A DNA stretch of 64,000 nucleotides from the NCBI GenBank assembly GCA_963753115.1, contig CAVWBB010000004.1, positions 90,281 through 154,280 of the forward strand, read 5' to 3'. A program made the translations under genes and the position numbers. The notes beneath the pieces were generated by a model that saw nothing but the letters and a program-made list of their open reading frames with translations, was not told the DNA's origin and searched no databases. This document shows, piece after piece, positions 10,141 through 19,458 of this stretch; the first letter of the stretch is position 1, and each line of letters begins with the position of its first letter. Source of the stretch: Bog-473 sp963753115. Lineage in GTDB: Bacteria > Actinomycetota > Acidimicrobiia > Acidimicrobiales > RAAP-2.

Positions 10141-11674
10141 TTGAGGCGGAACCGAATTGTTTCAATCGCAACGCTGACGTGCGGGCTGATTCTCGGAGCT
10201 GGCGCGGTCGCCGGTGCGGGCGTGATGCCCGCCGGCGCCGCGTCGTCGCCGACCGATCTGCCGACGACGGTGCAGGCAGTGCAGAACGCGGCCGCCGGCG
10301 CCCTGGCGCAAGCGACGGGGTCCGCCGCACCGACCCCTTCCGGCCCGTCCTCGAACGCGCTGCCCTCTATGCCCGCCTCCGTGGCGGCGCCGATCACCGT
10401 GCTCTCCAACGAGCTGGGCAACACCATGCTGCCGGGACAGGGTTCCGCCAGCGGCACGAACACGACGGGGCAGTCGTCGCCCGTGGCCAACGCCGACGCC
10501 CCGGTCAACGCCTGCTCGCTGTCGGTCGGTGTTGCTGCAGACTCCAGCAGCAGCTGTTCCACGACGTCCGTCGGGCTGAACCAGCCCGGCGGGCTCGCCA
10601 ATGTCAGCGCGCCGGTCACGGCGCAGGACAACGCCATCGGCCTGCTGAGCCAGGCGGCGTCCGAACTCGGGTTGGCCACCGGGCAGTCCGCGGCGTCGAC
10701 GTCGCAGAGTGGCGACATCAATGCCGACGCCCCAGTGAGCATCTGCTCCGTCAACGTGGGCCTGGTCGGTGAACACTTCGAGTGATTGCGACACCACGGG
10801 CTCGAGTGGTGCGACGACACAGACCGGAGCGGTCGATGCCGACGTCCCGGTCACCATCTGCGACGAGATCGTGGAAATCGACGGCAACAGCTCGGCGAAC
10901 TGCCCCCAGCAGTCCGACCCCGCCAACCAGCAGGGTCAGGCTGCCGATGTCTCGGCGCCCGTCACCGCCTGCGGCGCAGTCGTCGCCGTCGAAGGCTCGG
11001 CCAACGGCATGTGCATGCCCGACGCCGGGTTCCCACTGGTCAACGACCTGCCGACCACTGACGGCACCCAGAGCGCCCCGGTGGACGGGGCCATCCCCGT
11101 GAACGCGTGCAGCGTGGTGGTCGCCGTGGCGGGGACGGCGAACAACTCGTGCGAGCCCTCTCACACCGACACGACCGCGACGGGCTCCGCTCCGGTGACG
11201 GCGCCCGTGACCGTGTGCGCCGTGGCGGCCTCGCTGAACGGCGATGCCAACGGCTCCTGTGTCGGGAGCGGTTCGACCGCGGCCCCCATCGGCACGCCGA
11301 CGAGCCCTGGGACCGGCGTCAACGTGCCGGTCACCTTCTGTGGCATTGAAGCGGCGCTCAATGGCGTTGCCGATGCCTCGTGCACGGAACCCACCACGCC
11401 GGCGGTCACACCAGTACCGACCCCGCCCGCCGGAAGCACCGCGACGGCCACCGCATCTGGACCGACACCCGTGCCGGCGGCTCTGGCCTCGACGGGCGGG
11501 ACGCCGGTGAGCTCACCGACGGTGGCCACGGCGGCGTCCGGCGCTTCCGCTCTGGCGTCGACGGGTGCCCCGCTCCTCCTGGAAGTGGTCATCGGGGCCG
11601 GCGCGTTGCTCATGGGGTTGGTCATCAGTCGCCTGGGGCGCCGCCGGACCCATGGTGGAGGTCTCGCCGGCTAG
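10141..11674 (+). CDS. Chaplin-like surface protein with LASTG sorting signal (apparent +1 frameshift near 10770)
   Basis: An exported, wall-anchored protein of about 510 residues once one extra base is removed. A TTG start with AAAGGAG gives a signal peptide (RRNRIVSIATLTCGLILG ... GAA). The body has seven repeats of PV-x2-C-x13-C, e.g. DVPVTICDEIVEIDGNSSANC in shortened form, resembling the chaplin domain of Streptomyces aerial-hyphae proteins. The frame breaks inside repeat 2. Dropping one G in 10768-10771 gives CSVNVGLVGNTSSDC, with exactly the spacing of the other six. The C-terminus has LASTG, a hydrophobic helix and GRRR: an LAxTG sortase-E signal. A second LASTG lies about 30 residues earlier. 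No sortase gene is in the window. Confidence 0.75.
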
Positions 11675-11689
11675 CGGCGATCGCAGAGG

Positions 11690-11718
11690 GTGGGCAGCGC
11701 CTTCGTGGCGCTGCCCAC
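11690..11718 (+). terminator. 12-bp perfect hairpin after chaplin-like gene
   Basis: GTGGGCAGCGCC (11690-11701) pairs perfectly with GGCGCTGCCCAC (11707-11718) around a TTCGT loop, directly after the chaplin-like stop. Its position and stability suggest a factor-independent terminator without a U tract, as is common in actinobacteria. Confidence 0.65.
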
Positions 11719-11747
11719 GAGCAACACCATCAGAGGAGAAGGGGTCC

Positions 11748-12717
11748 ATGACCAACAACCAGGATCCGGGTGATGTCACGAGCCTGGAGACGGTCTTCGA
11801 ATCGCGTCACTTCGGACACACGCCGGAGACCACCGGTGCCGGCTTCGGGAGTGCCATGCGGCCTGCGGGAGTGGCCGCGGGAGTAGAGGACACGATCTTC
11901 AGAATGGAGTTCGGGGAGGCGCCGCGCGACGTCCCGATGCGCACGTGCATCGGGAACGGGCGGCAACGCCCCCGGATCTCCCTACGACACACCTTCCCCG
12001 GTTCCTGCCGCCACGTCGTCCACGATGGGGCCTGAGCTCCCGCCCGTTTCCGCCGGCGGGGCCGGGTCCGCCGGCGCGGCGAGCCCCGGTGCACCCTCCC
12101 CGACCCCGCCGAAGCGGGACAGCAACACGTACCGGGTGATCGCCGCCGCCAGCTGCGTGGCTGCGCTCGTGATCGCCGGTGTGACAAGCCAGGCCGGGGA
12201 GCAGCACCGGCCATCGTCCGTTTCGGCCCAAGGTCACCGCGGTGGCCGGTCACAGGGTGGGAATGGGAACCAGCCCACCTTGGGCGCACCGTCAACGCAC
12301 ACGCAGGCGCTCGGCGGGGCGACAACCGCGGGACCGCGCGGCGCCGGACATCGTTCCTCGGCGGTGCTGGCCTCGTCCACATCCGGTGCGCGCGGTGCGC
12401 CTGCCGGGCACGTCTCCGTCAGCGGCGCCGCGACGTATAACGGCACACCGCCTGCCTCGTCGTCGCCCTCGCCCTCTGGGGCGTCGGGGTCCGGCGGCTC
12501 GACACCGTCGCCTCCTGCCACCGGCAGCAGTTCGGCCGCTCCGGTGGCGACGCTCGTCGCCGGCACGCTCAGCACCGTCGCGTCGACGGTGACGTCGGCG
12601 ACGGGTCAGCTCAGCAGTTCGGCTCCGGCGACGGCTCCGGCGACCAGCGCGGTCTCCAACACGGTTGGTACAGCGGTCAGCGACGTGAGTCAGGTCATCG
12701 GTTCGACAACGTCGTAA
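11748..12717 (+). CDS. Membrane-anchored Ser/Thr/Pro-rich protein, FGH-motif family (apparent +1 frameshift 11910-11950)
   Basis: Unrecognised protein of about 322 residues after frame correction. The N-terminus reads DVTSLETVFESRHFGHTPE, closely matching DVATLEEVFTSRAFGH in the gene at 13047, so the two are paralogs. One membrane helix (YRVIAAASCVAALVIAGV) leads to a long low-complexity Ser/Ala/Thr/Gly tail, presumably outside the cell. The frame shifts by +1 between about 11910 and 11950. The downstream frame from there reads ASGTGGNAPGSPYDTPSPV and stays open to 12717. The ATG at 11748 has GGAGAAGGGG upstream. Its place between the chaplin-like gene and its paralog suggests a cell-surface role. 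No known domain was recognised. Confidence 0.6.
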
Positions 12718-12734
12718 CAACTTCGGCATGTACC

Positions 12735-12791
12735 GCAGCGACGCACGCGGCGCGGTTGCACGGGTTCAACATGGGTGCGCCGCGTCGCTGC
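12735..12791 (+). terminator. Large hairpin after the first FGH-motif gene
   Basis: GCAGCGACGC (12735-12744) pairs with GCGTCGCTGC (12782-12791), and an inner GGCGC/GCGCC extends the stem past a 4-base bulge. It lies 18 bases after the stop at 12717, so it is probably a terminator. The remainder of the gap to 13046 is A/T-richer. It contains GACGGGACTCCGAGT near 12995, which weakly recalls the riboswitch cores at 21.5 and 23.7 kb. Confidence 0.5.
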
Positions 12792-13046
12792 AATCCGGAG
12801 CTTGCGACAACTGAATGACAACGTCGCGAAACGGTCCGCGTGTTTGATGCAGACGCAGGCAAGAGAAGTTCAGTTTTCTAAAGTGCACACCGGCGTTCAA
12901 ACTAATTCCGGACAGATTCCCTGGTTCCAGGTATTCACGCGAGCTGCCTCGCTATACCCTTGAATCTGAGGGGGCGTCTGGAACGCGGAGACGGGACTCC
13001 GAGTGTCAAGGGCCCAGCCTGAACGGACGAGTGTTGTTGGAGGATC

Positions 13047-13980
13047 ATGAGGGGGTCGAAGCCCGAGAGGGCTGCTGCTGACGATGTTGCGACCTTGGAA
13101 GAGGTCTTCACGTCGCGCGCGTTCGGGCACCCGCTCCCCGAAGCCCCACGTCCCGCCGTCCCGACAGCGGTCGTCGGGCCCAGGTTGTTCTTCGTCCGCA
13201 ATCGCCTCGTCGCGTCGGGGGCCGCTGTCGCAGCCGCACTGTCGGTCGTGGGCGGAGTGAGTATCGGCCCGGGTCCCCTCGTCCAGTCAGCACTGTCCTC
13301 GCACTCTGGCGCGCCCGCGCCCGCCGTCGCCACGCCGACCACAACGCCACCGAGTCCAGCGGCGACGGCGCCGGTCGGATCGGTGGCAGGGCAGCTGGGT
13401 GGAGGGAACCAGCCCAGTGGCGCGACACAGGTCTCGCACGCGCCCTCACCGACCGTGCCAGTGAGGGCGATTGCCGCCGGCGTGACTCCGTCCCCGAGCG
13501 GGAGCGCGGCGCCGACAGCCACCCTGACCGCGGTCGGGACGGGCTCCTCCGTCCCGACCGCGGGCGGGACGAACACGTCGACCCCCCCGTCGACCCCCAC
13601 CGACCACCACGACCACCACCACGACGCCCACCGGCACCACGACGACCATCCCGGTGTCGTCCGCCGGAGGCGGTGCTCCGCCCGTCGGCGGCGGGAGCGG
13701 GAGCGGCGGGAGCAGCGGGTCTACCGGCACGGGTGACACCGGCGGCACGGGGAACACCGGCGGCACGGGGAACACCGGCGGCACGGGGAACACCGGCGGC
13801 ACGGGGAACACCGGCGGCACGGGCAACACCGGCAGCGGGAACACCGGCGGCGACGGGCAGGGATCGGGGAACACCGGCGGCGATGGCCACGGCTCAGGCG
13901 ATGGCCACGGCTCAGGCGATGGCCACGGCTCGTCGTGGTGCTGCCCTGACCCGTACCACGCCACCACAGGCTGCCCCTGA
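13047..13980 (+). CDS. Membrane-anchored Gly/Thr/Asn repeat protein, FGH-motif family (apparent +1 frameshift near 13590)
   Basis: Paralog of the gene at 11748, about 310 residues after correction. The cytoplasmic N-terminus has DDVATLEEVFTSRAFGHPLP. Then come one membrane helix (LVASGAAVAAALSVVGGV), a Ser/Thr/Pro tail sharing GGGNQP with the paralog, and a Thr-rich run. The last third is GGTGNT repeats (18-bp units, 13738-13830) and GDGHGS repeats (18-bp units near 13880-13940), ending SSWCCPDPYHATTGCP. The frame shifts by +1 in the C-rich stretch around 13570-13600; the alternative frame reads TTTTTTTTPTGTTTT into the repeats. The ATG at 13047 has GGAGG upstream. Function unknown; a surface or wall-spanning filament is a guess. 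Confidence 0.6.
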
Positions 13981-14095
13981 CCGACGGCTTCACGCGCCGG
14001 CCTGAGAGGCGTCACCGGGCGCGCGAAGGCGATGCGCCGGCTGGTAAGCATGCGGATGCCGGCACTGTCGCGTCCCGGCACGAGTGAGGTCAGCC

Positions 14096-15077
14096 ATGAA
14101 CTACACGAATCTTGGAACGTCCGGGCTCCGGGTCTCGAGGGTCTGCCTCGGCATGATGGGGTTCGGGAACGACAGCGACCGGCCCTGGGTCATCGACGAG
14201 GATGCCGCAGAGCCGATCGTCCGGGCGGCCGTCGAAGGGGGCGTGACCTTCTTCGATACCGCCGACGCCTACTCGGGCGGAGCCAGTGAGGTGGCGACGG
14301 GCCGGTTGGTGCCCAAGTTCCTGTCGCGCGACGAGGTCGTCATCGCCACCAAGGTGTTCATGCCCGTCAGTCCCGGCGAGAACGGCGGCGGCCTCGGTCG
14401 CAAGCACATCCTCTCCGGGATCGACGCCTCCCTGAAGCGCCTGCAAGATGGACTACGTCGACCTGTACCAGATCCATCGATGGGACCCCCGGACGCCCAT
14501 TGAGGAGACGATGGAGGCGCTGCACGACGTCGTGCGTTCCGGGAAGGCCCGCTACATCGGGGCCAGCAGCATGTTCTCCTGGCAGTTCGCCAAGGCGCAG
14601 TACACCGCCGAGGCGCACGGCTGGACGAAGTTCGTGTCCATGCAGAACCACTACAACCTCGTCTACCGCGAGGAGGAGCGCGAGATGATCCCGCTCTGCC
14701 TCGACCAGGGCGTGGGGTGCATCCCGTGGAGCCCGCTGGCGCGGGGCATGCTGGCCGGGAACCGGACCCGCGACGGCGGCCGGCACACGACCCGCTCGAG
14801 CACCGACGCGTTCACCGACTACCTCTATGACCAGCCGACCGATTTCGACGTCGTCGACGCCGTGGTCGAGGTCGCGGCCGCCCGCGACGTTGCGCCGGCG
14901 CAGATCGCCCTGGCCTGGTTGCTCGCCAAGCCGGGTGTGGCCGCGCCGATCGTCGGCGCCACCAAGAAGAAGCACCTGAAGGAGGCCCTGGGCGCCGAGG
15001 AGCTCCGGTTGTCCGACGACGAGATCGGAGCGCTGGAGAAGCCCTACGTGCCGCATCCCGTCCTGGGCCATTTCTAA
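14096..15077 (+). CDS. Aldo/keto reductase (apparent +1 frameshift near 14445)
   Basis: NADPH-dependent aldo/keto reductase, about 326 residues after correction. It shows MNYTNLGTSGLRVSRVCLG, the catalytic Asp/Tyr motif FFDTADAYSGGASE, DYVDLYQIHRWD, NHYNLVYR and the cofactor-binding IVGATKKKHLKEALGA. This is the YajO/YghZ-type subfamily. The frame breaks at CTGCAAGATGGAC, which should read CTGCAGATGGAC, so one extra A lies at 14445-14446. The ATG at 14096 has GAGG before it. Physiological substrate unknown. The acyl-CoA ligase follows after about 70 bases and may be co-transcribed. Confidence 0.88.
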
Positions 15078-15146
15078 GGATCCGGCGGGGGTCCTCCGCT
15101 AGGGTCGCTTCGCCGGCACAGGCCAGCAGCAGAGATCGGGGGTGGC

Positions 15147-16696
15147 ATGAAGGTCGCACTCACGGTGGCGGACTTCCTGAACCGGGCCGCGTTGGTCTAC
15201 GGCCACCGGACCGCGGTGGTGGACGAGCCGTCGGTACGCGGGTTCCTTCGGGACCCTCACCTACCGCGAGCTCGAGGCGCGGGCCCGGGGTATGGCGCTC
15301 GCGCTGGACGACCTCGGGGTCGAGCACGGGGAGCGGGTGGCCATCGTCAGCCCGAATTCCGCACGGTTCCTGACCGCCTACTTCGGCGTGAGCGGCTACG
15401 GCCGCGCGCTGGTGCCGATCAACTTCCGGCTCACCGCCGACGAGATCGCCTACGTCGTCGAGCACTCCGGAGCGTCCGTCCTCCTGTACGACCCCGATGT
15501 GGCCGGGGAGGTGGACACCATCAAGGTCGCCCACCGTTTCTGCCTCGACGGCGCGGATGACGCCGCGCTCTTCGCACCGGCCCCAGACGGGCGCGACGCC
15601 ACGGGCCTGGGCGGCCGACGAGGATGCCACCTGCTCGGTGAACTACACATCGGGAACAACGGCGCGACCCAAGGGCGTGCAGCTGACCCAGCGCAACTGC
15701 TGGCTCAATGCCGCCACGTTCGGCTGGCACACCGGCGTGAGCGATCGCGACGTGCTCATGCACACGCTGCCGATGTTCCACTGCAATGGATGGGGCATGC
15801 CGTACGCGGTGACCGGCATGGGCGGCATGCACGTCGTGCAGCGAAAGATCGACGGCGAGGAGATCCTGTCGCGCATCGAACAGCACGGTGTCACGCTGCT
15901 GTGCGGCGCGCCGGCCGTCGTGGCCGCCATCCTCGGCGCCGCAGAGAGCCGTGCCGCCGAGGGCCGGGAGACGCCGGGCCGCGGCACCGTGCGCATCGTC
16001 GTGGCCGGGGCGCCGCCACCGTCCAAGACGATCGAGCGGGTGGAGTCCGAGCTCGGGTGGGAGTTCATCCAGATCTATGGCCTGACCGAGACCGCGCCGC
16101 TGCTCACCATCAACCGGGCACCGGCGGAGTGGGACGACCTGGACGCCGCAGACCGCTCGCAGTTGCTCAGCCGAGCCGGCACCCCGGCGCTGGGCGTGCA
16201 GATCGACGTCGACGTGGACGGCGAGGTCCTGGCCCGCTCCAATCACGTCTTCAGCGGCTACTGGGAGCAGCCGGTCGAGACGGCGGCGGCGCTGGAGGGC
16301 GGGTGGTTCCACACCGGCGACGGTGGGCATCTCGACGGCGCGTATCTGGTGATCTCGGACCGCAAGAAGGACGTGATCATCACGGGCGGCGAGAACGTGT
16401 CGTCGATCGAGGTCGAGGACTGCCTCTACCAGCACGAGGCGGTGGCCGAGGTGGCCGTGATCGGGGTGCCCGACGACAAGTGGGGCGAGACGATCAAGGC
16501 GCTGGTGGTCGTGCGCGACGGGTCCACGGTCACCGAGGTCGAGCTCATCGAGCACTGTCGCGGCCGGCTGGCCCACTTCAAGGCGCCGACCAGTGTGGAG
16601 TTGCGCGCGGCATTGGACCGGACGGCCACCGGCAAGCTGCAGAAGTACAAGTTGCGCCAGTCCTACTGGGAGGGCCGGGAGAAGTCCGTCAACTAG
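15147..16696 (+). CDS. Acyl-CoA synthetase / AMP-dependent ligase (two apparent +1 frameshifts, near 15235 and 15600)
   Basis: ANL-superfamily enzyme activating a carboxylic (probably fatty) acid to its CoA thioester through an acyl-AMP, about 515 residues when corrected. The P-loop is VNYTSGTTARPKGV, followed by the YGLTETAP motif, the hinge HTGDGGHLDGAYLVISDRKK and a C-terminal lysine in ATGKLQKYKLR. Frame 1 gives MKVALTVADFLNRAA. An extra base near 15235 moves into GSFGTLTYRELEARARG. A second near 15600 moves into AWAADEDATCSV. Both breaks are in G/C runs. It could instead be a pseudogene, but the motifs are intact and the genome-wide error pattern argues otherwise. Confidence 0.85.
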
Positions 16697-16721
16697 TCAA
16701 CGATGGCTAGTCAACGATGGC
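16694..16721. repeat. 14-bp tandem duplication at convergent gene ends
   Basis: TAGTCAACGATGGC occurs twice in direct succession (16694-16707, 16708-16721). The first copy supplies the stop of the acyl-CoA ligase and the second the stop of RNase D on the other strand. It looks like a recent replication-slippage duplication. Confidence 0.7.
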
Positions 16722-17883
16722 GCGGGAGCTCCCGTCCGGAGCGTTCCTCCATGACGAGGTGCCCGCGGCCGTCGAAGGCGGCCGCGACCTCGCCTGCGAT
16801 CAGCCGGCGCAACGGGTCGCCGACGGTGGTGCGGCGCCAGCCCGTATCGAGCCGGCTCGGCTCACCGCAGAGCAGCTGCGCGATGTCCGCCCGCGTCGCC
16901 AGCAGGCCCTGGTCGAAGTTGAGGTCGTCGGCGATCTGGCGCACGACGCCCGTGCACACCGCGACGGCGGCGGGGGGAGCCGGCGCGTCCCGCCCCTCCG
17001 AGGGCATCCGGATCTGTTCCGGCGGCAGGGCGAGGCCTCGTTCGACCGCCCGCAGGATCTCGGCGGCCCGGCCCTGGGCCAGGTGCCGCCCGTCGACGCC
17101 GCGGGTCCCTCGCAGCTCGTCGTTGTTGCGGGGCGGACGCTGGGTGATGGCCATCAGCCCGAGGTCCGAGAGGACCATGCGGCGGGGCCGGTTGGTCTCC
17201 GCCGCCGTGCGTTCACGCCACGCCGCCACCTCCTGTGCGACGGCGCGGGAGCGGCGTGACATGCCGCGGATGTCGCCGAGCTTCCACCAGGCCTCTTCGG
17301 GGACGCGGGCAGGGGTGCGGTCCCCGAGCACCTCGTCGCACTCGTTGAGGGCCCACTCGAGGCGACCCAGGGCCCGGAGCTTCTCGGTGAGGACGTTGCG
17401 CAGCTCGAGCAGGTGGGCGACGTCGTTGAGGGCGTAGGTGATCTGGTTCTCGGAGATCGGGCGGACGAGCCAATCCGAGAGGCGGTCCGCCTTGGGCAGG
17501 GACACGCCGAGCATGTGGTCGACGAGGCGGGAGAGCGAGGGGGTGGACATGCCGAGGAAGCCGGCGACGATCTGGGTGTCGAACACGGTGGCCGGGATGG
17601 CCCCGCAGGCCGCCATGAGGACGTCGAGGTCCTGGGAGGCCGCGTGGGCGACGGCGACGCCGGGCCCACCGAACACGGTGGCCAGGGGCGCAGGGTCGAC
17701 CGCCAGCGGGTCCACCAGGGCCACCTTGTCGGCCCAGGCGATCTGGATGAGCGCCAGATCGGGGACGTAGGTGCGCTCGGTGTGGAATTCGGTGTCGAAG
17801 CCGTACGCGTCCTCGGCCGCGACCTCGGAGACCAGCGCCTCGAGCCCCGCGGTGTCGACCACCATGGTCGCCGGCGTGCTCAT
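16711..17883 (-). CDS. rnd: Ribonuclease D
   Basis: A 390-residue 3'-5' exoribonuclease of the DEDD family, involved in tRNA 3' maturation and RNA decay. The three exonuclease motifs are present: FDTEFHTER (motif I), VAHAASQDLDVL (II) and YALNDVAHLLEL (III, DEDDy type). An HRDC-like helical domain follows, with GRHLAQGRAAEILRAV. The length matches actinobacterial RNase D. It is convergent with the acyl-CoA ligase. The start is the ATG at 17883. Confidence 0.9.
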   Translation of the reverse strand: MSTPATMVVDTAGLEALVSEVAAEDAYGFDTEFHTERTYVPDLALIQIAWADKVALVDPLAVDPAPLATVFGGPGVAVAHAASQDLDVLMAACGAIPATVFDTQIVAGFLGMSTPSLSRLVDHMLGVSLPKADRLSDWLVRPISENQITYALNDVAHLLELRNVLTEKLRALGRLEWALNECDEVLGDRTPARVPEEAWWKLGDIRGMSRRSRAVAQEVAAWRERTAAETNRPRRMVLSDLGLMAITQRPPRNNDELRGTRGVDGRHLAQGRAAEILRAVERGLALPPEQIRMPSEGRDAPAPPAAVAVCTGVVRQIADDLNFDQGLLATRADIAQLLCGEPSRLDTGWRRTTVGDPLRRLIAGEVAAAFDGRGHLVMEERSGRELPRHR

Positions 17884-18303
17884 CGTCGCCGGGTCACTCC
17901 GGGCCCGGGTACAGGGGTGCTCGTCTTCACGATCGGCGAGAGTGGCGTGATGATCCCGTCTCGTTGCGGTTCGAACCGTGCCGAGCCGACGGCCCAGCGG
18001 CGGTTGGGGACACGGCCGTTGGAGATACGGCGCGCGGGCCGGCCCTTTGCAGAGTAGCGCAGGCGGCCCGGCTCGCTCGACGGGGCGGCGATGCTCCGTC
18101 CCTGGTCAGACGCCCTCCCAGGGGTGCTTGCGGTCCTCGGGAAACGCGCAGATTCCGACGGGACTGGGTAGACTTTTTCGTGTCGCATCGTCGCTGTCTG
18201 TCCGGCAACCGCACATGTTTGGAGCCCACCTCATGATTTCCGGCTCTGTTTCGGCACGCGATGTTCCGATAGGAGAGAAGGGCCTCGATCGGAAGGGGAC
18301 AGC
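17884..18303. promoter_or_regulatory. 420-base divergent gap between RNase D and GGDEF-like gene
   Basis: No gene is supported here. Reading frames in the gap are Arg/Pro-rich and have no start signals. It must hold promoters in both directions. TAGACT at 18167-18172, in a local A/T-rich patch, is a possible -10 for the rightward gene. CACGGCCGTTGGAGATACGGC near 18011-18031 is an imperfect palindrome. Confidence 0.3.
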
Positions 18304-18981
18304 GTGAAGAAGGCCAGAAGGAAGCTCGGCGAGGGCGGCTCCGCCGAGAGCGCGGATGCGCTCACCGGTCCGCCTGCGGCCCCGGGCCTCCCCGGGCCGG
18401 TCGCCGCGCCCGGCGCGACCGACAAGAGCGTCGAGTCGATGCTGAAGGAGATCAGCTCGGCCACCCCTGACACGCCGATTGCACGTGGCCCGGCGCGCGG
18501 CAAGTACGACCAGCTCTGGCAGCTCTCCATGGCCGACCCGCACACGGGCCTGGCGAACCAGCTGCTCCTGCTCGACCGCCTGACCCAGGCGCTCGTCCGG
18601 CGCCGGCGCCACGGGGGCGAGATCGTGGTCTGCCACATAGAGCTGGACAACCTGAGCGAGATCAACCTGGACCTCGGCTACACGACCGGCAACGACGTGC
18701 TGTGCGAGGTGGCACGCCGCCTGACCTCGGTCCTGCGGGCGGAGGACACCGTCGCCCGGGTGGGGAGCAGCGAGCTCGTCGTCGTCCTGGCCGTGACCGA
18801 TGAGCACGTCGTGGGACCCCTGCTGCGGCGGCTGCAGCACACCCTCGACGAACCGGTGACGGTGGGCGGCCACCCCATCGGCGTGGAATCCTCCCTCGGG
18901 GTGGCCATCGCCGAGGACACCGAGTCCGCAGAGGACGTGCTGCTCCGGGCCGACCGGTCCACCCGGGTCAGCCGCCGCTAG
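18304..18981 (+). CDS. Degenerate GGDEF-domain protein
   Basis: A 225-residue cytoplasmic protein with a GGDEF (diguanylate-cyclase) fold from about residue 75. ADPHTGLANQLLLLDRL matches the usual D-x-LTGL-x-NR entry motif, and DNLSEINLDLGYTTGNDVL fits the next block. The signature loop is RVGSSELVVVL, with SSEL in place of GGDEF, so the GTP/metal-binding residues are lost. It is probably not a cyclase and may be a sensor or scaffold. The N-terminal 60 residues are basic then Gly/Pro/Ala-rich. The same locus carries c-di-GMP riboswitch-type RNAs 3-5 kb downstream. Confidence 0.7.
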   Translation: MKKARRKLGEGGSAESADALTGPPAAPGLPGPVAAPGATDKSVESMLKEISSATPDTPIARGPARGKYDQLWQLSMADPHTGLANQLLLLDRLTQALVRRRRHGGEIVVCHIELDNLSEINLDLGYTTGNDVLCEVARRLTSVLRAEDTVARVGSSELVVVLAVTDEHVVGPLLRRLQHTLDEPVTVGGHPIGVESSLGVAIAEDTESAEDVLLRADRSTRVSRR

Positions 18982-19024
18982 GCACGAGAGCCGGACGGCC
19001 GTCGGGGTCCGCCAGCCCCGATAG

Positions 19025-19064
19025 GGAGTATCGGCTCTATGGGAAACAGGAGTATCGGCTCTAT
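19025..19064 (+). repeat. 16-bp direct repeat, 24-base period
   Basis: GGAGTATCGGCTCTAT occurs exactly at 19025-19040 and again at 19049-19064, just before the small gene at 19098. Two full copies offset by 24 bases (a little over two helical turns) suggest a regulator-binding site. Confidence 0.55.
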
Positions 19065-19097
19065 TGGCGCAACCCAATTCCGGCAAAATTATGGGCG

Positions 19098-19436
19098 ATG
19101 TCCATGTACAGCGAGTTGCTCTCCGGGCTGTGTGCCGAAGTGGACCCTTTGCCGCTCCCGGTTTCCCGTGATGAGCTGGTCGTTATTCTGCTGCAGTGCC
19201 GCCGGCGCATGGACGGGGAGGGGAGCGACGGCGAGCACATCATGAGCGAGGATCTGGCGCTCGAGCTCGATCACGACCGCATGTTGCTCCGTCTCTGCAC
19301 CGCCCTGGGCATCGAGACCGCGCCGGCCCGGTTCGGGAACCCCCTGGTCGAGCGGGAGCGGCTGGAGAACCTGCTCCGCGAGGTCGGGGTCGATTTCCGC
19401 ACGCTCGACGACAACCGCCGGATCAGCGCCGCCTAG
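19098..19436 (+). CDS. Hypothetical 112-residue protein
   Basis: Function not recognised. It is an acidic, mostly helical protein: MSMYSELLSGLCAEVDPL, PVSRDELVVILLQCRRRM, then DHDRMLLRLCTALGIETAP and RLENLLREVGVDF. It has no signal peptide, membrane segment or known motif. The start could be ATG 19098 or ATG 19104. Codon use matches the neighbours and the frame is intact, so it is probably real. The preceding 16-bp direct repeat may control it. It ends 23 bases from the response-regulator gene on the opposite strand. Confidence 0.55.
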   Translation: MSMYSELLSGLCAEVDPLPLPVSRDELVVILLQCRRRMDGEGSDGEHIMSEDLALELDHDRMLLRLCTALGIETAPARFGNPLVERERLENLLREVGVDFRTLDDNRRISAA

Positions 19437-19458
19437 GGGCGCCGCCGGTCCGGGACGC

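Noticed and set aside
12960..13040. Possible third GEMM-like RNA upstream of the second FGH-motif gene
   Set aside because: It contains GACGGGACTCCGAGT and a CGTCTG/CGGACG pairing, but lacks GGCAAACC, a GNRA hairpin and GACGCAAAG, and no matching P1 could be found.
13738..13950. CRISPR-like or non-coding minisatellite
   Set aside because: 18-bp units preserve the reading frame and encode GGTGNT/GDGHGS within the FGH-motif gene.
17413..18057. Plus-strand frame opposite RNase D
   Set aside because: Antisense to the conserved exonuclease motifs of RNase D; Gly/Arg/Val-rich shadow composition.
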